A stretch of DNA of 64,000 nt from Aporrectodea caliginosa (taxonomy: Eukaryota > Annelida > Clitellata > Crassiclitellata > Lumbricidae), in the NCBI GenBank assembly GCA_020284085.1, contig JACEVL010000032.1, positions 1,561,001-1,625,000 on the forward strand, read 5' to 3'. The first letter of the stretch is position 1. Every line of letters starts with the position of its first letter. Under the pieces are notes generated by a model. The model was not told the origin of the DNA, searched no databases, and saw only the letters and a program-made list of their open reading frames with translations. Position numbers and translations under genes: made by a program. This document shows positions 11,030 through 22,781 of this stretch, one piece after another.

Positions 11030-12448
11030 ATGACGACGGTAAACTTTGGAACATCGAAACGTGGAAAGCGAACGGTGATACATCGAAACTACGAATACTG
11101 GAGAAAAGGAGAGAACGCACAAGGACAAACACAATGGCGCTGTTGCAAACACCAGGTTTTCAACTGCAAAGCACGACTGCTAACAGATGCAAACAACGTT
11201 GTGATCGGAGATCAGTCACCAGACCACACCCACAGCGGTAATGTCTCAACAGCACTTGCACGGGCCGCTATCGCAGACATGAAGAAGAAAATGACAGAAA
11301 CTATAGCAACACCAAGTTCGTCTTCCGGTGCGGTCATGGTTGATCTGGGTCCACATGTGTTGATGGCCTTGCCCAAGAAAACTTCTCTCAACCGTGTTCT
11401 GCGTCGTCATCGTCAAGTTGTATTGTCAAGCGGTGATAACCAGCAGACCTTACCACCAACACCAACTAATCTCAGCTTTCATTTCCCATCGAAATTTATC
11501 AATTTCCTATTATTTGATTCTGGATCGGGAGATGATCGGCTTATCATCTTGGGCGATAGAATGCTTCTTGGTGGTCTAGCCAGATCCGACATCTGGTTGG
11601 CTGATGGCACTTTCAAGGTGGTACCCTCCATCTTTTTCCAGATGTACAGTATACATTTCCAGTTCATGAACGGAATTAATCCTGCCGCAGTATTTTGTCT
11701 ATTGCCGAACAAGACCCGAGCAACCTACGACCGTCTTATAACGGAATTGAAGAATCTGATGCCAAGTGCTGCACCAAAAACGATTTTAACCGATTTCGAG
11801 TCAGCGGCAATGGGAGCATTTTCCCATGCATTTCCCGGAGCTTCCATAACCGGATGTTACTTTCATCTCAACCAGAGTGTCCTTCGCAAGGTGAATGAAT
11901 TGGGTATGAAGAACGATTACGAAACTGACGATGTGCTACGTGGAAGTGTTCGATGTTTATCAGCACTCGCACATGTACCGGTTGATGATGTTGCTGAATC
12001 ATTCGACTTGCTAGCTGAAGACATGCCAGAACATGACAGAATGAACGAACTTCTATCCTACTTCGAACACACCTACATTAGAGGTCGACGACTCCGAGGC
12101 AGAGGCCACAATTATGGCCCAGCCATGTTTCCAATCCCGATGTGGAACCAGTACGAATCAGCTGGAGATGGTATAGCACGTACCACAAACATAGTGGAAG
12201 GCTGGCATCATGGCATACAATCACTGTTCATGTGCACTCACCCTTCACTATGGTTGATGATTGAAGGGCTGGAGAAAGATAGTCAAAAGCAGAAGGCAGC
12301 ATTCATGCAAGCAACTACTGGTGCCCAGGAAATTGGTGTGAAGAAATACCGCGACTTGGTCGAAAGAGTTAGACGTGCTGTTGGTGGATACGGAGAAACA
12401 AATGTGTTATTGTACCTTCGTGCAATTGCGCATTTGTCGCACAATTAA
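11030..12448 (+). CDS. FLYWCH/MULE transposase (MuDR-type)
   Basis: Intronless 472-residue frame. Residues about 1-70 form a FLYWCH-type zinc finger: aromatic YEYW, then QWRCCKHQVFNCKARL, then the His pair in DHTHSG; this class binds DNA. Residues about 185-400 form the MULE DDE domain: Asp192 in ADGTFK, Asp255 in LTDFE, the CYFH motif at 276-279, and Glu390 in TTNIVEGWHHG, so the catalytic triad and the CxxH insertion look intact. The start follows closely spaced stops and gives a full FLYWCH domain. No stops or frameshifts. It cuts and pastes elements by their terminal arrays and could mobilise the two non-autonomous elements in this window. Confidence 0.9.
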   Translation: MTTVNFGTSKRGKRTVIHRNYEYWRKGENAQGQTQWRCCKHQVFNCKARLLTDANNVVIGDQSPDHTHSGNVSTALARAAIADMKKKMTETIATPSSSSGAVMVDLGPHVLMALPKKTSLNRVLRRHRQVVLSSGDNQQTLPPTPTNLSFHFPSKFINFLLFDSGSGDDRLIILGDRMLLGGLARSDIWLADGTFKVVPSIFFQMYSIHFQFMNGINPAAVFCLLPNKTRATYDRLITELKNLMPSAAPKTILTDFESAAMGAFSHAFPGASITGCYFHLNQSVLRKVNELGMKNDYETDDVLRGSVRCLSALAHVPVDDVAESFDLLAEDMPEHDRMNELLSYFEHTYIRGRRLRGRGHNYGPAMFPIPMWNQYESAGDGIARTTNIVEGWHHGIQSLFMCTHPSLWLMIEGLEKDSQKQKAAFMQATTGAQEIGVKKYRDLVERVRRAVGGYGETNVLLYLRAIAHLSHN

Positions 12449-12465
12449 AACTGTTACTACTGTAA

Positions 12466-12744
12466 CTACATCTTATTATTAATAAATCGAAACTTAGTTG
12501 TAAACCAATTAGTAAAATAAATCATCGTGACTTTCGTGGTGGCTATGTGCTTTGTCGACATTATGAGTTTTGGAAGCCGAATACATGTCATCGTGGGGAG
12601 AATTGTCTTTTTGCCCATAACTATGAGGAACAACACCTTTGGACTCTGGAAAAAGATGGTTGCTTTGACATTGCTGAATTCATTGGTCAAAATCGTTCTC
12701 AGAGTGCGGCACCACTGTTCTCTGTTTATGGAATGCTGGAGTAA
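12466..12744 (+). CDS. CCCH zinc-finger frame downstream of transposase
   Basis: Open from an in-frame TAA at 12463 to a TAA after 12741, with no ATG before the finger, so it is either a spliced exon or not translated alone. The peptide has Cys-x10-Cys-x5-Cys-x3-His (CRHYEFWKPNTCHRGENCLFAH) followed by NYEEQHLWTLEKDG; cf. RNA-binding CCCH fingers of the ZC3H7/HELZ style, where an acidic/aromatic EE..LW segment follows the last His. It lies inside the transposon, 18 bp after the transposase stop and in a different frame. It could be a second element protein or a captured host exon. The CCCH call is fairly secure; function is unknown. Confidence 0.6.
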   Translation, partial: LHLIINKSKLSCKPISKINHRDFRGGYVLCRHYEFWKPNTCHRGENCLFAHNYEEQHLWTLEKDGCFDIAEFIGQNRSQSAAPLFSVYGMLE

Positions 12745-13064
12745 AACTTTGTCACAACTTAAAGTTAAATAAAATAATAGAAATTATTGAAATGCAACAT
12801 TTGTTTTATTTCATTTGATAATGTGTATTAATACAAGGATATTTCTGTTACAGAAATGTAACAAGACCGATAGTACTATAACTTCACAGTCATTAACTGT
12901 TACAGTAAATTCTTCGCTTTTCAGTGAACTAGTCCCTTCCCTACACCATCAGGACCTCTACACCTACTACTGCTGATAAATTTCAAATAGATGCTTCTTC
13001 ATTAATTTCAATTCTTTCCGTTGCTTTACTTTATATCGTAATTTCTATTTCATTTGATTGAATG

Positions 13065-13302
13065 GTCCGGGATGAATGGTCCAGGATGAATGGTCCAGGA
13101 TGAATGGTCCAGGATGAATGGTCCGGGATGAATGGTTCAGGATGAATCGTCCAGGGATGAATGGTCCAGGATGAATGGTCCAGAATGAATGGTCCAGGAT
13201 GAATGGTCCAGGATGAATGGTCCAGGATGAATCGTCCGGGGATCAATAGTCCGGGGATGAATCGTCCGGGATGAATCGTCCGGGGATGAATTGTCCGCAT
13301 AC
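13065..13302. repeat. Right terminal array of foldback element
   Basis: About 16 tandem units of GATGAATGGTCCAG or GATGAATCGTCCGGG type, the reverse complement of the left array. The array is locally homogenised: the inner units prefer GGTCCAG, the outer ones CGTCCGGG. Confidence 0.9.
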
Positions 13303-13319
13303 CAATACAATACTATGCC

Positions 13320-14432
13320 AGTTGCACAGTCAAAAGAAGTTTAAAACTTAATCCACTGCCCTTCAACGTGTCTTATACTTTTACCACAAGCTTAATTATT
13401 AGCTACTTTTCGTTGCTTTATAGAATTAGCTCTGCAAAAAGTAGCTGCACAAAATCTGATTTGTAACTGCACAAATTTCTTTCTCAACTACACACTCTGT
13501 GTCCAGCTGCACGTTAGAATAAGCCCTGATAAAAATAGTAATAATTATAATAGTAATAATAATAATAACAATGAATTATTATTATTACCGTAGCGAATCC
13601 TCGGAAGCCAACGTATTTAGAAGCTTTAGCATGAAGCTGAGCACAGTTTGGCTCATTTTTGTGCGGCTTTTATCCAGGAAAACCAGTAAGTGTGCATTTA
13701 AATGGAAGAGTTTGAGACAAGTGCCGAATGGTTTAAAGCATGTGTAATCTCTACGAAAAGCCCTCAAAAATAGGGAGTCTGAAGAATAAAATGACACGGT
13801 GTATTGCGGGAGGGAGTCATTAAGCAAAACTCTTTTAGCCAAAATCGACAGTCTAGGATTTGAAAAGACTCTCTGCATGACACTGTCTTGTATCCACCGT
13901 GAAAGTCGAGTCATGGCACTGGGAGTACCTAAACATTGGATGAAGTCTATGTTAATCCCAAGGTTTAGAGTGTTGGTCTCATGGGTCCGGACTCCAGGAC
14001 CCCACCGGCCAGGTGTACACCGCTGACAAAGGTTAGGGTTGGGTCGAGGTCATGCATATACATAGTTTTGGACCATTGTATGAAAAGGCGCTGAAATAAC
14101 GTCTTTTGTAAGTTTTTAATAATCAGTCAACGCATGAGCAGTTACCTACCCGTAGAGATTGCTGTTACCCTAAACAGGGTATTCACTATCCCCTTTTTGC
14201 GGTAACCTTCTCATTTCTATTGTCCCATTTCACCAGCACTTGAAGCCGTGTCCTTGGTAACTGGTCAGCTATCTGCACGTTTGAGACACGTATTTCTCAA
14301 CTGAAAGAAACAACCTATGAATGAAATAAATATAACACACGACTTACTATTTCCACAGAACTGGTCACGTTTTTCAAAGACCTGCGATATTCTAGCGACC
14401 GATGTAATGTTGGCGCTATTTATAAGCAGAAG
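13320..14432. other. No recognised gene; AAT microsatellite
   Basis: An (AAT/TAA)n run lies at 13535-13590. A 109-codon minus frame at 13585-13914 next to it has no recognisable domain and could be a decayed LINE 3' end using the AAT run as its tail. The rest is unannotated. Confidence 0.3.
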
Positions 14433-15810
14433 TCATTTTCCGGTTACATAGCAAATTTACTAATTCAACAAGCAAACAAATTTTTTTTCAAAATGACAGT
14501 TTTTTCTTTGGAACAAATCTTGAATATGTCTATTTCACAAATATATATTTCGTTTTGCACTAATATGTAAACGTAGGAAGTTTTTGGTAGAAAAAATAGC
14601 CCTACTAAAATATTTGTCCACTCCGTTACTGCATACATATGAGATCTGTTTATACAGTGTACAGCTTCTGTTGTGTATTTTGACATGCCAATATGTTTTT
14701 AGTATTAATATTTATAAAATAGAAATAAAAGAAATTAGAATGTCATATGATTATTTGATTCCAAACACAGTTTTATTTATTTAAGGTCCACTCCGTTACG
14801 GAAAGAAAAGCAATTAATGTCAAGTTGAATGAAAAAAATTGCCCCAAGTAAATGAAAAGAAAGCACTTGAGCCAATCATTCCCATTGATCGAATAAACAG
14901 AAAACACTGAAATATTTATGGTATTGTCTTTAAAATCTGCTCACAGCATCAAAATACCACACCATTTAGCCGTTACTATCTTTTGAGTGTCGAGCACAGT
15001 TTTTCCACTCCGTTACATAGCTATCCCATGCGTTACCAAATAAATGTTAACGGAGTGGACAGGTAACGGAGTGGACAATTTGTGTTGCAGCACGGCAAAT
15101 ACCATATTATCGCTCATGCGTCCACATCAATCTTTGGTAAAATCATTATTTTCCTTATAAGCGTTATATTACAAATATTATTGGAATTAGATTTATTTAT
15201 AATCATGGCAAAAATGCAGTAACGGAGTGGCTGCATAATAAAAGAACACCTCTGGTACGAAATAAATGAAAATTTGTAAGAAATTTGTCGGACCATGGAA
15301 ATCGTTTGTGAAGCTATTAATAACTTACATAGATCTTCACAGAAGAGATGAGTCCAGTTGCGCGGCCACATAATTAAATGGTTCTGAGATACAAGATTAT
15401 TTTTACATGGTAACGGAGTATACATAAATCCTGGGGACAAGTTTTAAAAAATTTTCTTTTAATTATACTGAAGATCCGGTTCACCAAGTTGTATTTTAAA
15501 ACATACACAAATATATAATACATAAGAAACACGTGAATTTTTGGCTCAATACAAATCATTTCGAAATTGTAGACTAAAGCAGTAAGTACTATAGCCTAGG
15601 GACAGTATCGGAGTGGAACATTTTAAATTGAAAATAAATTTTAATAAATTACGTTATTGCTTTAAATTACTTTCAAATATCTGAAATTGTTGACTGATCA
15701 AATACATTTTAATATCAACACTTAGCATAATCAGACTAGGTAGGCCTATAGTTTTTCGAGAAATGACCGGGGACACCTGAATTCTGAATTTACCGTGTTA
15801 CCGGAAAATG
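14433..15810. mobile_element. Non-autonomous DNA transposon, copy A
   Basis: 1378 bp with terminal inverted repeats TCATTTTCCGGTTAC and GTTACCGGAAAATG extending about 30 bp with mismatches. It is about 85-90% similar over its length to copy B at 35065-36460. There is no coding capacity. The interior holds a 12-mer CCACTCCGTTAC three times in the left half (14618, 14788, 15005) and its reverse complement about five times in the right half (15048, 15063, 15219, 15410, 15605). TSD not clear. Confidence 0.75.
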
Positions 15811-16735
15811 GATAGTGGAGATTATGGCCTGAATATTTGTGATATTTCGACAATTGTCGTCTCTTCCAGTTTAATATATTCTTACAACACGAGAGGTTCG
15901 AATTCCTATCGTCGTGACTATGCTCACACTAATACTCGTTTATTCTCTATCAAATTTACTGGTACCTTGGTGTGGAATAATATCCCTCTAGCTATTCGTT
16001 CTTCACCTAATCTCTTGATATTCAAAAAAAACTACGCTCCCTCTTAGTTAACGAATTAATTGACTTAACTTAGTTGTATTTGTCTGTACTGCTATTTTAG
16101 TTAAGATTGTATATTGTTTTGTTAATGTCGTTTAATGAACTCTTCTTATGTTTTTGTTTGATTAAGACTTATTCCAATCTAAGTATCGACTGGCTGTAAT
16201 TTTAGCGGGATCCATGATCCCTTCTGGACCCCATGTAACCAGTAGGCCTACATATCAAATCATTGCCTTATTGTTTCATTGTTGTTGTTCTCTTCCTAAT
16301 ATTGGTTACATAAATAAATGACTGATTGAAATTACTGATTAATTAAATTAGATTATTTTGTCTGTAATGCTATTTTAGCTAAGATTGCGGCAAATTAGAT
16401 GATTTTGTCTGTAATGATATTTTAGTTAAGATTTTATATTCTTTTGTTATTGTGATTTTTGATAGATCCATCTTATTTTATTTGGTTTTATTTGTTGTTT
16501 GTTTTTTGAGCCCAAGGCTTACTCTATTCTAAGTATCATTGACTGTCTTTCTTTCCCTATCTGTATTTTTATAGGTGTCCCTATTTAGCGGGATCCATGA
16601 TCCATTCTGGGCCTCCTTGTAGCCAGTACATGTCAAACCATTGTCTTACTGTTTCATTGTTCGTTTTTGTGTGTCTCTTCTGTTGGTTACAGAAATAAAT
16701 GATTGATTGATTGATTGAATATGACATCACATAAT
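15811..16735 (+). mobile_element. LINE 3' end with duplicated 3' UTR
   Basis: 15880-16047 encodes the C-terminus of an ORF2-like protein (YNTRGSNSYRR, then TLVWNNIPLAIRSSPNL and FKKN), after which a roughly 330-bp non-coding segment occurs twice in tandem (about 16050-16330 and 16350-16720, sharing 'agcgggatccatgatcc'). It ends in a GATT repeat. The tandem 3' UTR may reflect two insertions at one site or a local duplication. Confidence 0.65.
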
Positions 16736-16739
16736 ATTA

Positions 16740-17100
16740 TGATGCCGAATAAGCATGATAATTATTGCAATCATAATAACATATAATTACCAATTTATTT
16801 AGGGCCTAAACTCCCATAGAAGTGAGCCCGACCTCCCTGCGCAGGACCACGATCAAACGCTATGGTTTGCAAGCGTTTACCGAAAATGGACAGAGATCGA
16901 AAGCCAATGCAAAGAGCCCAAACATATCGTAGGTTACTTACTAGTCAACCGATTCCAGAAAGGTAATCTGACCAGAGCGAATCTTAGGGCATATAGGCCT
17001 ATTGTATGCATAATAAGCGAATTCAGGTGTAGGATTGAACAAATTCCCTCACAATCAGGAGCCAAACGCAAGCTAATGTAGGCTACGTATTTAGCCATTT
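16740..17100. other. No gene seen
   Basis: Unannotated, moderately AT-rich; nothing recognised. Confidence 0.3.
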
Positions 17101-17103
17101 ATA

Positions 17104-18620
17104 AGTAAGTAAGTAAGTAAGTAAGTATATTCTTTATTTATCCAACTGCATAACCGCACTTTGGTTTACATGAAATTACACATTATAAAGCATTCTTGTT
17201 AAAAACGTTTTTCTCATTAAGTTGTCAGCCTGTGGGACAATTCGGTCATGTGGTCTGGGAGGCAGGGAATAGGGGAGTGTATTTACAGGAGGGAGGAGCG
17301 GGTTCAGAACATGGCCGGGGTCCGCCAAGGCAGCAGTAAAGAGGTTCCCATCTGCCGTTCTATACAACTGTTCTAATGTTGGGTTACTCTCTGGAAGGTA
17401 GCGTAGTCGGACCAGACGGCAGTGTTATTTCAGTTATGGTTTTCAGTTACAGTTACAGTTTAAGTTATCTAATTTTTGATTTTTCCGTCATAGTTATAGT
17501 TACAGTTAACTGAAATCAGATTTTTCAGTTTCAGTTTTTTTTATTTTTCAGTTACAGTTTAAGTTAGTTCTCTTTATTTTTCAGTTATAGCATCAGTTAT
17601 TTTTCACAAGTCATGACTAATGACACAATGACCACAAGTATTCTGAACAGTTACCAGAAATATTTACGCAGCAAATAAATGTGATTTAACGTATTGTCGG
17701 TTTACTTTAAGGAAAACACAACGTTCCAGATTAACACTTGCTATGTTCCGACAATTAGCGGGCCACACTTATGGTTTTCAACGTCCTTGCCAGCAACGGT
17801 ATGAACACAACATCGACTTTTGTCGTCTGCGGCTTCGTAAACAAAATGTTCCCACACGCCACTTTCTACTTGTCGACCACTAGGCCTACTTGGCTTAAAC
17901 ATTATTCTCGTAGTCATGGATTGTTTTAGGAATTTACGGTTTAGCGCCAACCACAACACAACAAAAGGAAAAGGAACCGGAAGTGAAACGAACATAGAAA
18001 ACTGAAAAGGAACCAGAAGTGAAACTAGAATAGAAAACTCAAAATGAACCAGAAGTGAAACTAGCATAGAAAACTGAAAAGAAACCAGAAGTGAAATGAG
18101 CATAGAAAACTGACCGTAGACTAGAGTAGGATTACCATACAAGAAGTAAGTAAGAAAAACACTCATGTTTTATTTTTCAGTTAACTTTTTGTTATTTTTC
18201 AGTTATACAGTTTTTGTTTTTCAGTTACTATTACAGTTTCAGTTATTCAGTATTTTTCAGTGTCAGTTACAGTTACAGTTAACTGCAAGACATTTTTCAG
18301 TTATTTTGCTATTTCAGTTACAGTTACAGTTAATAGAAATAACACTGCCAGACGGTCCATCACGGACTGTAGTCTATTGCGCTCCTGCTGCCCCGCAAAA
18401 CCCCACCATGCCGGTGACGCGTATAACAAGCGGGACACAGTGGTCATTCGCACAACATCATGTAGCATTGGTCCGGCAAAGCCATGTGTCGTCATGATGC
18501 GCAGAGCATACATCGACTGTCTAGCTTGGACACATATGCCTAGAGTGACTCTTATGTATCCTATAATGTCTCTTATGTATCCATCCTCTCAAAGCACTTC
18601 TGGTCAGTAGATGTGATGTT
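17104..18620 (-). mobile_element. LINE family C, copy 2, interrupted
   Basis: Minus strand: SMYALRIMTTHGFAG and LLYASPAWWGFAGQQERN at 18350-18520, and the closing GHVLNPLLPP, RPHDRIVPQ and FLTRMLYNV at 17176-17400. These are adjacent in family C copy 3 but here lie on either side of the 928-bp hAT insertion at 17420-18347. The 3' end is a (TAAG)n tail at 17104-17127. The 5' end is truncated near 18620. Confidence 0.8.
17420..18347. mobile_element. Non-autonomous hAT element with CAGTTA repeats
   Basis: 928 bp with perfect 12-bp terminal inverted repeats CAGTGTTATTTC/GAAATAACACTG and a perfect 8-bp TSD CCAGACGG (17412-17419 and 18348-18355). Both subterminal regions are made of CAGTTACAGTT-like short repeats, and 17960-18110 holds about four 45-bp repeats of 'gaaccagaagtgaaact'. 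No coding capacity. The insertion splits LINE family C copy 2. Confidence 0.95.
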
Positions 18621-18789
18621 ATAATTTTAATAAAACGACAGGTACTTTTTTGTATAAATAACGATGAACAATGTGGAATAGGGTGTTCCAAAAATACATA
18701 GACTTTTATATATCTTGATGGACAACCTCTAGAAAGTTTTTATAGGACTAGTTATTATTGTACGAGGTTACAGCTAATTAGATTAGCAT

Positions 18790-20820
18790 TCGAGCGGCGC
18801 TCGAATTCGAGTGCCACTCCTTGAGACGCCAGGCCCGCCGGTTAGAGAGAAGGTACAGGCGCACCAATCTGCCCTCGGATCGTACCACCTGGGTAGAGTT
18901 CGTTCGAAGTATGCACCGACAGTATCATGAAAAGGAAGGTCGTACTGGGAAGCTAAGATCGCTTCTCACACAAGGGAACCACAACGGCTGTGGGCCACCT
19001 TTAACGCGCTCCTTGGCCGCCGTAGGCCTGACCGTCCTCCAAATACTCCATCTTTCACAGCGGACACCTTCCTGGCCTCGTTCGACGCCAAGATCCGCGA
19101 CATTCGTCAGGCAACCGCTGGCTCCCGCCGCTTATACATTCTCCTTCTGACTGCCGTTTATCTACAATACATCCAGTTTCCAGTGCAGAACTACGCCGTG
19201 TTATTCTTTCCTCGCCGCCAAAGTCTTGTGAACTAGACCCTATCCCAACCTTTTTGCTCCAGGAATTTGTTGATACTCTGCTTCCTCTTCTTACAACCCT
19301 CTGTAATCGTTCTCTACAGGAAGGTACCCTGCCATCGTCGCAGAAGAGGTCAATCTTGATCCCTGCCCTGAAGGGTTGTGGTTTGGATCCAACTGACCCC
19401 ACGAACTACAGGCCAATAGCAAACGCTACCTTCTTCTACAAAATCATCGAAAAGGTCGTTGCTATGCAGCTCGTCGCCTACCTAGAAGGGAATAATCTGC
19501 TGCCGCAAAGTCAATCTGGTTTCAGAAAACACCACTCAACTGAAACGCTTCTGCTCCGACTCCTTTCAGACATCTACGGAGCGATTGACAGAGCCCAGCG
19601 TACCCTACTGGCCCTTTTCGACGTCAGTGCTGCATTCGACACTGTAGACCATGATATCTTGTTAGAGCGGTTGAATGTATCTTTTGGTCTAACTGGTAAT
19701 TTTTATGAATGGGTAGCCTCTTTTCTCCATGAACGTTCCCTCTGTGTGGTCCATGGCTCCACTAGGTCCATATGGGTCCCTGCGCAATGTGGTCTGCCCC
19801 AGGGCTCGGTCCTTGGGACCATCCTATATATTACCTAAACATCAGGTGTTGCTCAACTTTTGAAGGCGCATGCGGTTTTAGGTCAGCTATATGCTGACGA
19901 CGTGCAAGCGTACACTCACTGCCTACCATCCAACGCAATCTCTGCAGTTCGGGTCATGAGCGGGACTATGGATGCTCTAGAAGCGTGGATGTCGTCTAAT
20001 CGACTGCACTTGAACCCGTCCAAGACTAAATTCATCTGGTTAGGCACTCGGAAACAGGTTGCTAAACGTGACTTTACTACTCTTACGTCTGAATTCCCTC
20101 ATTATGCCTTTTCAACCACGGTTCGTGACCTCGGCGTCCAGCTGGACCAAGAGCTCACTTTTACTCCACATCTTCGTCGTCTTGCTCGGGACTGCTATTA
20201 CCAGCTGCGCCAGCTTCGTACTGTTACTCGCTCGCTTACGTCTGCTGCCAAACTTACTCTAGTGCATTCCTTCATCACAGCTCGTCTTGACTATTGCTCA
20301 TCGCTCTACTTTGGCCTCCCATCTATAGCCGCATAGCATGCTTGGACCGAGTTCTGCGCTCTGCAGCACGACTCATTGGGCAAATTCCAAAGTATGGACA
20401 CGTCTCCAGCTACATGCTGGAGGTCCTCCACTGGCTCCCTATCTGCCAGCGCATCGAGTACAGGGTAGCTGCCTTGGTTTTGCGCTGTCTCCAGGGCCTC
20501 GCCCCAACTTACCTCCGTGAGCTCTGCTGTTTGATTTCGGTTGTCCCAGGGCGTCGCCTCCTACGCTCCGCAGAAAAAGGAGTTCTTATGGTTCCTTTTG
20601 CATGTACTGCAACAATGCAGAACCGAGCTTTTTCTGTGGCAGGCCCAATGATCTGTGGTGGTTTTCCTCTAGAGCTGCGTCTACACTCTGGGAGTCTGCC
20701 TGAAACTTTCCTTACTAAACTCAAAACTGTTCTTTTTGGGCGCGTTGGAGTCGGGAGCGCCTCTGAGAAGTTTCCTTGAAGGGGCGCTATATAAATTCCC
20801 AAATGAATGAATGAATGAAT
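18790..20820 (+). mobile_element. L2-like LINE with (GAAT)n tail
   Basis: 5'-truncated in the endonuclease-RT linker (RRQARRLERRYRR). The RT and the 3' end 'ggggcgctatataaattcc' are followed by a GAATGAAT repeat. The 3' end matches the fragment at 34510-34967. Several frame interruptions. Confidence 0.85.
19254..20779 (+). pseudogene. Reverse transcriptase of L2-like LINE
   Basis: Three successive frames (19254-19838, 19860-20336, 20294-20779) form one RT: TNYRPIANATFFYKIIEKVV, QSGFRKHHSTETLL, ALFDVSAAFDTVDHDILLE, CGLPQGSVLGTILY, then an intact catalytic YADDVQAYTH, and a C-terminus with GHVSSYMLEVLHWLP. The breaks are a TAA at 19837-19839 and a TAG/frameshift at 20335. The catalytic motif is preserved, unlike the copy at 7262, suggesting a younger insertion. 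Confidence 0.85.
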
Positions 20821-20882
20821 CATACACATTAATTTACCATTGAGAAATTTTATCCCAGAGTTTTTCAGGAACTAAAACTTTG

Positions 20883-21898
<1,016 letters not shown>

Positions 21899-22149
21899 AC
21901 TAAAAGCAATCGAGAAGTGATTTTTGTGTCTATGACAGGGTTTTTCGGGGAGAAGTCAAATAAGCTATTTCTAACATTGTAGGACAATCGGACGACCTTC
22001 ATTTTCAAGGTCATTTCACATCTGTTGTCATAATATTTTGTTATCGGTGAAGGCTAAAAAGAAGGTGTCGGTCCAAGATAGGATCACTGGGGTCAAGGAA
22101 AGCCAACAGAGTTGTAAACAAGCTGTTATGACCATCGCATGACATTCAA

Positions 22150-22437
22150 CATATTACGATCATTCGCTCTCCTGTTCTGCAGCTTCTCTCCAACCTTTCC
22201 GCTTTTTGGACAGGCATGATCTCTTTGTCCTGCGAACAAGAACCACTTTCGCGCAAACAAGATCATATGTCACCATTGGGCCTGCCCTGTGGAATGCCCT
22301 TCTCTTTACGTGTTATGTTTTTACATCTCTCTTTCTTTAAATCCTATTTCTTCCCTCTGGGTACTCGCACGGGAGCACTACTGAATGGCCACTCCGGACT
22401 GCGCTATATCAGTTACTAATTACATTACATTACATTT
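22150..22437 (+). mobile_element. LINE 3' end with (ATTAC)n tail
   Basis: A frame reading TIGPALWNALLF, then a short 3' UTR with 'ctgcgctatatcag' and an ATTACATTAC tail. Typical end of an L2/CR1-group ORF2. Confidence 0.6.
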
Positions 22438-22781
22438 GAGGTTCAAGGTCACTTGACGACCCGGCGTAGTTGTCTCTGGTTTCTCGGGAACTGTGAGAAT
22501 AGAATTCTGATTATGGTTTTTGTTTCGTGTAGGCCTGAAAGCACTTTCCTAAACATGAGATTTGTCTATACGTTGTGAATTAGGCTACAAGAAACTTTCT
22601 CTGACCTTCCAACCAAGGTCATGTCAACTGTTACAAACCAATCAAAGTGTTACTTAATATTATAGATCATGGAATGTAATTACCATAGCGTAGCAAGCAT
22701 GTGTCTTCAGGATTTATTGTAACCAAAAATCATCTTATACTAGACACTAAGGTCACCTTTCTAAGACTTGTGGGTGGCTAT

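Larger units (their letters stand above)
10371..13302 (+). mobile_element. Foldback/MULE transposon, apparently complete
   Basis: 2932 bp flanked by the 9-bp duplication CAATACAAT (10362-10370 and 13303-13311; partly ambiguous because the target is an AATAC repeat). The termini GGTTTGGTGAC and GTCCGCATAC are imperfect inverted repeats and lead into opposed arrays of 14-15 bp units. Inside are a transposase gene and a CCCH zinc-finger frame. Terminal inverted arrays of short tandem repeats combined with a MuDR-type transposase are the hallmark of Drosophila FB-NOF elements; MULEs with FLYWCH domains are known as the Phantom group. Open transposase, both arrays and the TSD suggest recent activity. 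Confidence 0.85.

Noticed and set aside
10381..13300. CRISPR-like regularly spaced repeats
   Set aside because: The units are contiguous with no unique spacers, form inverted pairs around a transposase and lie in a eukaryotic genome.
13585..13914. 109-codon minus-strand frame
   Set aside because: No recognisable domain; adjoins an AAT microsatellite and may be a decayed LINE end.
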